DNA of 64,000 nucleotides. Origin: Brevibacterium sp. p3-SID960 (GTDB taxonomy: Bacteria > Actinomycetota > Actinomycetes > Actinomycetales > Brevibacteriaceae). The notes under the pieces are model-generated. The model ran no database searches and was not told where the DNA came from. It saw nothing but the letters and a program-made list of their open reading frames with translations. Positions 1 through 5,688 of the stretch are shown here, in pieces (within the stretch, counting starts at the first letter, position 1; each line of letters starts with the position of its first letter). The stretch is taken from positions 62,001-126,000 of the forward strand of contig NZ_JALXKS010000001.1 of the NCBI RefSeq assembly GCF_025144725.1. Reading direction: 5' to 3'. The translations under genes and the position numbers were made by a program.

Positions 1-609
1 TCGCACGATCTCGTCGCCGTCGAGCCGGGCGGTGCCGACGACGATGTGCAGGGTCGCGTTCGTCGCAACCGCGTAGCCTGCCGCGTTGAGGGCAGCGACC
101 CCGGAGTAGTCGGAGGTGTCGAGTCCGATGACGACGCCGGCTTCACCGCGCGGGTGCACATCGACGGAGTCGAATTCGCTGCCGCGGGTGGCCCGGTGGA
201 TGAGCACGGGGCTGAGCGCGTGGCCGGGCAGTCCGGAGCTGACGGTGCCGATCCGGCCGGTCGGCGGCTGGTCGGAGCCGTGATGGCCGATGACGAGCAG
301 GCCGGCGTCCTCGCTCAGTTCGGCCATCACCTCAGCAGGGTCGCCGTGGTGGACTTCGGTGGTGAACACCGCCGGGGTCTCCTGGCCTGCCATGAGCTCG
401 GTGAGCCTGCGGCCCACCTCGGCGAGTGCGGCCTCGGCGGCCTGCCGGGCTTCGGCAAGGTCAGCGAACTTGGGGTGGGCTGAGGAGGCGACGGAGATGA
501 GCCGGAGCGGCTGGCCGGAGCGCCGGGATTCCTTCAGCGCCCAGGCTGCGGCTTCGCATGACGCCTCTGAGCCGTCGATTCCGACAATGATGTCGCCGTT
601 GATCTGCAT
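1..609 (-). CDS. Universal stress protein (UspA family), 3' end beyond window
   Basis: The minus-strand frame opens at an ATG ending at 609 and is still open at base 1, giving 203 residues without the C-terminus. The first Usp domain covers about residues 1-140 and holds the ATP-binding pattern G-x2-G-x9-G-T (G108, G111, G121-T122). A second domain begins near residue 157 with a hydrophobic strand and an Asp (VVIGLD), so this is the tandem two-domain type common in actinobacteria. Family members bind ATP in the cytoplasm and are induced by starvation, hypoxia or other stress; the client pathway is not predictable from sequence. It lies downstream of the sulfur genes in the same direction but is separated from them by a strong terminator, so it is likely transcribed on its own. 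Confidence 0.9.
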   Translation of the reverse strand, partial: MQINGDIIVGIDGSEASCEAAAWALKESRRSGQPLRLISVASSAHPKFADLAEARQAAEAALAEVGRRLTELMAGQETPAVFTTEVHHGDPAEVMAELSEDAGLLVIGHHGSDQPPTGRIGTVSSGLPGHALSPVLIHRATRGSEFDSVDVHPRGEAGVVIGLDTSDYSGVAALNAAGYAVATNATLHIVVGTARLDGDEIVR

Positions 610-682
610 CGCACCTGCCTCGGTTCAAACCCTCACTGCGTACCCTACCGGGTCTCGCTGCGTGTTCGACAGACGGAATTGA

Positions 683-713
683 CGCTGGGCGCGCGGTTCT
701 CGCGCGCCCAGCG
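683..713 (-). terminator. Hairpin terminator after the tusA-like gene
   Basis: A perfect 13 bp inverted repeat (683-695 with 701-713) and a 5 nt loop lies 22 nt past the stop of the TusA-like gene. It probably ends the yeeE-tusA transcript and isolates the usp gene. Confidence 0.75.
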
Positions 714-734
714 CCGGTTCCGTCTCCGGGGCCC

Positions 735-959
735 TCAGGCCTTCTGCACGGTGATGGTCCAGGAGGCCTCGCCGGTCCGGTCGAAGTGGGTCACCGGGTA
801 GCCGTTGTCGGCTGCCCACTGCGGGATCGACTCGGTTGCCTGGGTGCAGTCGAAGTTGATGACGAGTTCGTCACCGGCCGGCAGGCCGTTCATCGCGTCC
901 TTGGCCTCGACGAGCGGGAATGGGCAGACGAGTCCGTTGGTCTCAAGCACATGCTGCAT
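735..959 (-). CDS. TusA-like sulfur carrier (SirA/YedF/YeeD family)
   Basis: This 74-residue cytoplasmic protein carries the family signature C-P-x-P at residues 12-15 (Cys12), the cysteine that forms a persulfide in TusA-type carriers. It follows the YeeE-type transporter gene by 30 nt on the same strand, so the two form an operon. In bacteria with the YeeE-YeeD pair, the transporter brings in thiosulfate and the small TusA-like partner accepts or processes the sulfur for cysteine synthesis. The length matches the single-domain family. The start is the ATG at 959, preceded by AGGAGACC. The role in thiosulfate use is inferred from the pairing; selenium or other sulfur transfer cannot be excluded. 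Confidence 0.88.
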   Translation of the reverse strand: MQHVLETNGLVCPFPLVEAKDAMNGLPAGDELVINFDCTQATESIPQWAADNGYPVTHFDRTGEASWTITVQKA

Positions 960-989
960 GGTGGTCTCCTTTTCGATATGTGGTGGCTG

Positions 990-2036
990 TCAGGCGCTGA
1001 CGCGGGCGGCCGGCGCCGAGGCGGTGGCTGGTTTGATTGTGAGCTTGGCTGCCAGTCCGGTGCCGAGCACCATGAAGATGAGTGAGACCCATCCCTGGTA
1101 GCTGAACTGGGCGGTCTCGACCATTGCGTTGCCGACGGTGCAGCCGCCGGCGATCGCAGCACCGACGCCCATGAGCGCACCGCCGCCGATCGACTTGACC
1201 ACGGTGGGTGCGTCGGGCACCCGCAGCCGGAACTCGCCTGAGGCCTTGGCGGCGATGAACGAGCCGGTGAGGATGCCGAGGATGAGCATGACACCCCAGT
1301 CGATGAGGTCGGCGTCACCGGTGGTGAGGTACTGCGCGAGGTTCGATGACGGGGTGGTGATGCCCAGACCGGAGTTGCGTCCGGTGGCGGCTGAGAGCGG
1401 CCAGGCGATCGTGGCGATGATGCCGATGACCGCAGCAGTGGCGAACGGGTTCCAGCGCTTCTCGGTCAGCAGGTGGGCAAGTCCGGACTTGCGCGGCGGC
1501 AGGGCGGCCAGCGGAGCCTTCGCTTTGCGCTGGTGGTGGACGACGACTGCTGCGGCGACGGCTGCGAGCACAACGGCGAACACCCATGGGGAGAGGCCGA
1601 AGGTCGCCGGCAGGGACCCCTGCTCGAGGGTGATGCCGCGGATCCATTCGGTGAACCCGGCGGCCGGTCCTGCCTTCATGAACGCGGAGAAGAGAGCATA
1701 GAAGATAAGGGCGAACCAGCTTCCGATGAGTCCTTCGCCGGAGCGGTAGTAGGTGCCGGTGGCGCAGCCGCCGGCGAGGATGATGGCGAACCCGAAGATG
1801 AAACCGCCGACGATCGAGGCCAGCCACGGGAAGGGGTCGGTCTCCAGGGTGATGATGCCCAGCGTGTTGAGCGCCATGAGGCCGACGGCGTGGACGGCGA
1901 TGAGCAGGATGAACGCGGAGAACCAGCGGGTGCTGCCGGCGATGAAGATGTCGCGGAAGGCTCCGGTGACGCAGAAGCGGCCACGCTGGAAGACGAAGCC
2001 CAGAGCGAGGCCGACGAGAAGTCCAGTGATGATCAT
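990..2036 (-). CDS. YeeE/YedE family thiosulfate-type transporter
   Basis: A 348-residue polytopic membrane protein with about nine hydrophobic segments. Three cysteines in conserved contexts, Cys22 (GRFCVTG), Cys91 (AGGCATG) and Cys299 (AGGCTVG), match the cysteines that line the thiosulfate path in characterised YeeE proteins. The two GGC motifs lie in pseudo-repeated halves, as expected for this family. It is co-transcribed with the downstream TusA-like carrier and preceded by a long leader that encodes a cysteine-rich peptide, so it probably supplies reduced sulfur for cysteine synthesis. The start ATG at 2036 follows AAAGGAC. The specific substrate (thiosulfate versus another sulfur anion) is inferred from family and context. 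Confidence 0.87.
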   Translation of the reverse strand: MIITGLLVGLALGFVFQRGRFCVTGAFRDIFIAGSTRWFSAFILLIAVHAVGLMALNTLGIITLETDPFPWLASIVGGFIFGFAIILAGGCATGTYYRSGEGLIGSWFALIFYALFSAFMKAGPAAGFTEWIRGITLEQGSLPATFGLSPWVFAVVLAAVAAAVVVHHQRKAKAPLAALPPRKSGLAHLLTEKRWNPFATAAVIGIIATIAWPLSAATGRNSGLGITTPSSNLAQYLTTGDADLIDWGVMLILGILTGSFIAAKASGEFRLRVPDAPTVVKSIGGGALMGVGAAIAGGCTVGNAMVETAQFSYQGWVSLIFMVLGTGLAAKLTIKPATASAPAARVSA

Positions 2037-2063
2037 GGAAGTCCTTTGTGCAGAGCCGAGGCG

Positions 2064-2093
2064 CCGGCTGGCCTGACATCACAGGCTGGCCGG
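2064..2093 (-). promoter_or_regulatory. Inverted repeat just upstream of the yeeE ribosome binding site
   Basis: Two 12 nt arms (2064-2075 and 2082-2093) pair except for a central TG mismatch, giving a stable hairpin in the yeeE leader RNA about 18 nt before the Shine-Dalgarno sequence. Its position between the leader peptide and yeeE makes it a candidate attenuator or translation-control element. There is no U-tract, so a classical terminator is less likely. Confidence 0.4.
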
Positions 2094-2271
2094 ATGTATC
2101 CGGGCGGCGGTTCGGCAGTGGTGAGAGACGATTCGCGTCGCAGGCACCGGATGGCGCCGCAGACAGCGCGCATCAGGGGTGCGACAGACAGCCGCAGGCG
2201 GCACAGGTAGCAGGGTTTCCTGCCCGGTCAGGGCACAAGGATGCCCGTCATGCCGGGGCGGCGTGGAGATA

Positions 2272-2346
2272 TCAGGAGCAACAACCGCAGGTGCACACGT
2301 ACATCAGATCGATGACGCGGCGGGAGAACAGGTGCAGGCGGAACAT
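2272..2346 (-). CDS. Cysteine-rich leader peptide of the sulfur operon
   Basis: A 24-residue open frame starts at the ATG ending at 2346 and stops with TGA at 2272-2274. It has a good ribosome binding site (AAGGGAG, 8 nt before the ATG). The peptide begins MFRLHLFSRRVIDL and ends VCTCGCCS, with Cys at 18, 20, 22 and 23 directly before the stop. This layout (Arg-Arg, hydrophobic-Asp-Leu, then a terminal Cys cluster) is that of the polycysteine leader peptides seen ahead of sulfur genes in mycobacteria and other actinobacteria, where slow translation under cysteine shortage controls the downstream operon. It lies 235 nt upstream of the YeeE-type gene on the same strand. Its function here is inferred from these features. 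Confidence 0.72.
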   Translation of the reverse strand: MFRLHLFSRRVIDLMYVCTCGCCS

Positions 2347-2697
2347 CGCGCTGGCTCTCCCTTCTTCCGAGAAAAGTGCGGCCGTTCGCCGCACGCTGTG
2401 GTGCAGGTGATCCGCACCGTCTGCAAAGATCCGCTCGCTGCGGACGATGATGACCATAGCAGAACCGATCGCCGAAGTGTCATGACTGTGTCACATATGA
2501 CATCTGCACACCGGCAACCGCACCGGCGCACAGTTGAGCAGCCCCGGCTGCGACGCGGGCGGGATCGGGGTCGGCCGCTGTTGTATCCACATCAGTTGGA
2601 CCGATCGGCAGCTGCTGCAGTCGCGCTGAAAACCCTGGACATGGCTCGAGCATGAGGCCGACTCACGCGATCCAGACGCGTTCGGCGTCGGCTTCGA
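2347..2697. promoter_or_regulatory. Control region of the leader-yeeE-tusA operon
   Basis: No credible gene is visible here. Minus-strand reading shows two adjacent palindromes: GTCATGAC at 2479-2486 and TGTCA-CATA-TGACA at 2489-2502. The wider 16-mer at 2487-2502 also agrees with the CRP/GlxR consensus TGTGA-N6-TCACA at 8 of 10 positions. A TATGGT box at about 2453-2458 could be the -10 element. The rest (about 2510-2697) is the downstream tail of the XRE gene and holds no recognisable element. Confidence 0.4.
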
Positions 2698-3042
2698 TCA
2701 GGCCACTTGGATACGCTGGTCTCCCAGCACGTACTCGATAGCCAGGCCACCGCCGATTGCTTCAAGGTAGCTGCGGATCGTTCCAACCTTTGCGTTATCA
2801 AGGTCGCCACGCTCGATCTTGGAGACCTGGCGTTGCCCTACGCCGATGCGCTCCGCGAGCTGAGCCTGTGTTAGGCCAGCTTGCTCGCGGAGCCGGTACG
2901 CACGCACCTCGGCGAGCATCCGCTCCTTGTGCGCGTCGACGCGCTCCCGGTCCACGGGATGCTCGGCGACAAAGTCCTTCAGTGAACGGACCGGATCAGC
3001 AGTAGCCGTCTCTACAGCCGTCACCGCCGCCTTTTCGAGCAT
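2698..3042 (-). CDS. XRE-family HTH protein, HigA-like antitoxin without a visible toxin
   Basis: The core is a C-terminal Cro/C1 helix-turn-helix (LTQAQLAERIGVGQRQVSKI) followed by a conserved tail about keeping a short repeat-free helix and ending near YVLGDQRIQVA, typical of actinobacterial HigA/RelB-associated antitoxins. The frame extends upstream to 3123, but that part overlaps the tRNA terminator, so I place the start at the ATG ending at 3042 (114 residues); no clear ribosome binding site supports any start. Such antitoxins usually follow a RelE/HigB toxin gene; here the tRNA-Thr gene occupies the upstream side and nothing toxin-like is found downstream, so it is an orphan or a remnant. 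It may still act as a DNA-binding regulator. Confidence 0.75.
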   Translation of the reverse strand: MLEKAAVTAVETATADPVRSLKDFVAEHPVDRERVDAHKERMLAEVRAYRLREQAGLTQAQLAERIGVGQRQVSKIERGDLDNAKVGTIRSYLEAIGGGLAIEYVLGDQRIQVA

Positions 3043-3076
3043 TAAGCCGCACGCTGCGGATCCAGCGTGAGAACGC

Positions 3077-3117
3077 AAAAACGCGCCGATGCCATCTGGT
3101 GGCATCCGCGCGTTTTC
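3077..3117 (-). terminator. Terminator of tRNA-Thr
   Basis: Outer arms AAAACGCG/CGCGTTTT (3078-3085 with 3109-3116) and inner arms GATGCCA/TGGCATC form a hairpin with a small internal loop. On the minus strand it is followed by a run of five T, immediately downstream of the tRNA. Confidence 0.8.
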
Positions 3118-3130
3118 TGACAAGCAGAGA

Positions 3131-3202
3131 GCCTCCTGCCGGAATCGAACCGGCGACCTTCTTATTACGAGTAAGACGCTCTGCCGACTGAGCTAAGGAG
3201 GC
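3131..3202 (-). tRNA. tRNA-Thr, anticodon CGU
   Basis: The minus strand gives a full cloverleaf of 72 nt: acceptor GCCTCCT paired with AGGAGGC, D-arm GCTC/GAGC, anticodon stem TCTTA/TAAGA around the loop CTCGTAA, and T-arm GCCGG TTCGAAT CCGGC. The anticodon CGT reads ACG (threonine). CCA is not encoded. A terminator follows. Confidence 0.96.
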
Positions 3203-3367
3203 AACCTGGACAAGGATAGCGGCTCACTCAGCCGAGCGTCAAAAGAACATCCCGGCGCTGCACTCGCCGGCGCGATACAGTGAAGCTGGTGGCGCACACC
3301 GCTGCCCGGCAGCTCCGCCTGCCATCGCATACCGCCCCACCGAGAGACGAGAGGACCTGGAGAGAAC

Positions 3368-4480
3368 GTGGCCGTGGATATGGATCGCTTTCTGCGCGAG
3401 TTCGAGGAGCTCATCGAATGCGAGTCCCCGTCCGCGGATCCTGATGCGGTGGCCCGCAGCGCCCGTCTCGTCTCGAAGATCGGTGCCTCCCACCTCGGCA
3501 GCGCCGCCCGGCTGATCCGCATCGACAAGGCCACCCACGCACTCTGGCGCTTCGGCTCGGGTCCGCGCGAGGTGGTGCTCATCGGCCACCACGACACGGT
3601 GTGGCCGCTGGGCACGATCCGCCGGCTGCCGTTCTCCTTCATCGACGGGATCATCCGCGGCCCAGGTGCCGATGACATGAAGGGCGGGGATCTCATCATC
3701 TTCCACGCCCTCGGCCTGCTGCTGGCCCGCCGCGGCAGTCTCGACGGCGTCTCGGTGCTCATCACCGGTGATGAGGAGCTCGGTTCGATCACCTCGCGCT
3801 CACTCATCGAGGAGGAGGCGCGCGGGGCGAAGGCCGCGCTCGTCTTCGAATCCGGCGGCTCCGACGGGGCGGTCAAGATCGCGCGCAAGGGTGTGGCGAT
3901 CTATGAGCTCGAGGTGCGCGGCCGTGCCTCGCATGCCGGTGTCGAGCCGGAGAAGGGCATCAATGCCACCGCCGAGGTCTCAGCCCAGGTGCTCGATATC
4001 CTCACGATCGGCGATCGTTCAGCCGGTACCTCGGTGGTGCCGACGGTCATGAGCTCGGGTACGACGACGAACACGGTGCCGGCTGCCGCGAAGGTCGGCA
4101 TCGACTCCCGTGCGGTGCAGATTGAGGAGCAGCGTCGGGTCGACGCCGCGCTGCGCATGCTCAAGCCGAAGCACCCGGGTGCGAAGCTGCTGCTGCGCGG
4201 GGGCATCAACCGGCCGCCGTTCGAGACGAAGCACTCGATGAACCTCTACGCCCGCGCCCAGCGGATCGCCGGCAGGCTCGGGCACCCGCCGCTGCGGTCG
4301 ATCGCTGTGGGCGGCGGTTCGGATGGGAACTTCACCGCCGGCATCGGTGTGCCGACCCTCGATGGGCTCGGCACGATCGGCGGCGGGTCGCATGCCGACA
4401 GCGAGCATGCGGTGGCGGCGTGGATTCCCAGGCGGATCGAACTCGTCAGGGACCTCGTCGGCAGCCTGCTCGACGACTGA
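3368..4480 (+). CDS. M20-family zinc peptidase (carboxypeptidase G2-like)
   Basis: A 370-residue cytosolic metallopeptidase. Metal ligands and catalytic residues are in place: H74-x-D76 (GHHDTVWP), bridging Asp103 (ADDMKGG), the Glu136-Glu137 pair (GDEELGS), a Glu in FESGG near 167, and a C-terminal His in GGGSHAD. The dimerisation/lid domain sits between about residues 182 and 290. These enzymes cleave C-terminal amino acids, glutamyl or acyl groups from peptides and folates; the substrate is not predictable. The start is a GTG at 3368 after GGAGAG. It faces the tRNA divergently and converges on holB with a 23 nt gap that contains a short palindrome (AGCCTGCCGGCAGGCT, 4489-4504). Confidence 0.88.
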   Translation: MAVDMDRFLREFEELIECESPSADPDAVARSARLVSKIGASHLGSAARLIRIDKATHALWRFGSGPREVVLIGHHDTVWPLGTIRRLPFSFIDGIIRGPGADDMKGGDLIIFHALGLLLARRGSLDGVSVLITGDEELGSITSRSLIEEEARGAKAALVFESGGSDGAVKIARKGVAIYELEVRGRASHAGVEPEKGINATAEVSAQVLDILTIGDRSAGTSVVPTVMSSGTTTNTVPAAAKVGIDSRAVQIEEQRRVDAALRMLKPKHPGAKLLLRGGINRPPFETKHSMNLYARAQRIAGRLGHPPLRSIAVGGGSDGNFTAGIGVPTLDGLGTIGGGSHADSEHAVAAWIPRRIELVRDLVGSLLDD

Positions 4481-4503
4481 GCGCATTCAGCCTGCCGGCA
4501 GGC

Positions 4504-5688
4504 TCACTCGTCGAGCAGCCAGGGGTTCACGAGCCCGATGAACGCAGCTTCGACGATGAGCAGCGGAGCCATGTTCGTCGACAGTCGCTGGCGAGCCTGA
4601 GTGAGGATGTCGATGCGGCGCAGCGTGCTCGTGGCCGTGTTGCCCTCGGCCAGTGCGCGGATGCGCTCGTCCTCGCCGGTGTTGATCCAGCCGTCCGAGA
4701 GCCCGAGCTGGCACAGCAGCACATCGCGGTACAGCGAGAGCAGCTCCAAGAACATCGAATCGATCTCGTCGTTGCGGGCGCGGACGTTCTTGCGTTTCTG
4801 TTCCTCTTCGAGGCGGCGCACCTGGGCGCGCACGGCTGGCGGCGGGGCCTTGCCGGGTTCGACGCCGAGGGTGGTGAGCAGCTCCTCGCGTTCGGCGGCG
4901 TTGCGTTCAGCCGTGCGCTCTTTGGCGCGTTCGGCAGCGCTGTCGACGACCCGGCCGGCCAGCCGGACGGTGGTGCCCAGGGAGGTGAGCCGGGACGGGA
5001 TGTCCAGCGTGCGCTGCCGTTCGGCAGCGGCCGCCTCATTGAGGGCGAAGCGCTTGGCCCGGCCGATGTGGTTCTGCGCGGCTGCGGCAGCCCAGGCGGC
5101 TTTCTCCGGGTCGACGCCGTCGCGGGTGGTGAGCAGCTCGGCGATCGCCTCGGTCGGCGGGATCCGCAGGTTGACGTTGCGGCAGCGTGAGCGGATCGTC
5201 GTGAGCACATCCTGGGTGCTCGGCGCACACAGAATCCACACGGTTGCAGGCGGCGGTTCCTCGATCGCCTTGAGCAGGACGTTGGAGGTGCGTTCGGCCA
5301 TCCGGTCAGCGTCTTCGATGATCATCACCCGCCAGGGGGCGTTGACCGGGGCGGAATGGGCCTGGGAGACGAGGTCGCGGACCTCGTCGATGGAGATGAG
5401 CGACTTCTGCGTCGACATGACGGTCATCGACTCGTGCGTGCCGGCCAGCGCGCGGTGCGATTCGGCATCGAGCTCATCACCGTGGGACGGGCTGAAGAGC
5501 GCGGCGGCGAAGGCCCGGGCGGCATTCGACCGGCCCGAGCCCGGCGGGCCGGTGATGAGCCAGGCGTGGGTCATCGAGGCGGTGCCCGAGGTGTCGCCGG
5601 CGGCGATGCGGCCAGCGGCATGGGCGGCGCGGCGCAGCTGTTCGATCGCCGCGTCCTGGCCGACGAGCTCACTCCACACGCCGGTCAC
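4504..5688 (-). CDS. holB: DNA polymerase III subunit delta prime
   Basis: A 394-residue AAA+ clamp-loader subunit that helps load the beta sliding clamp on DNA. The N-terminal ATPase fold has the degenerate P-loop GPPGSGRSNAA (Lys replaced by Arg), as is usual for delta prime, which does not hydrolyse ATP. The arginine-finger motif IRSRC lies near residue 168, and LLKAIEEPP is the conserved helix before it. The region after about 200 is the helical collar domain. The GTG start overlaps the stop of the tmk gene (GTGA), so both genes are translationally coupled, the same order as in M. tuberculosis (Rv3644c next to tmk-like genes in other actinobacteria). Confidence 0.94.
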   Translation of the reverse strand: MTGVWSELVGQDAAIEQLRRAAHAAGRIAAGDTSGTASMTHAWLITGPPGSGRSNAARAFAAALFSPSHGDELDAESHRALAGTHESMTVMSTQKSLISIDEVRDLVSQAHSAPVNAPWRVMIIEDADRMAERTSNVLLKAIEEPPPATVWILCAPSTQDVLTTIRSRCRNVNLRIPPTEAIAELLTTRDGVDPEKAAWAAAAAQNHIGRAKRFALNEAAAAERQRTLDIPSRLTSLGTTVRLAGRVVDSAAERAKERTAERNAAEREELLTTLGVEPGKAPPPAVRAQVRRLEEEQKRKNVRARNDEIDSMFLELLSLYRDVLLCQLGLSDGWINTGEDERIRALAEGNTATSTLRRIDILTQARQRLSTNMAPLLIVEAAFIGLVNPWLLDE

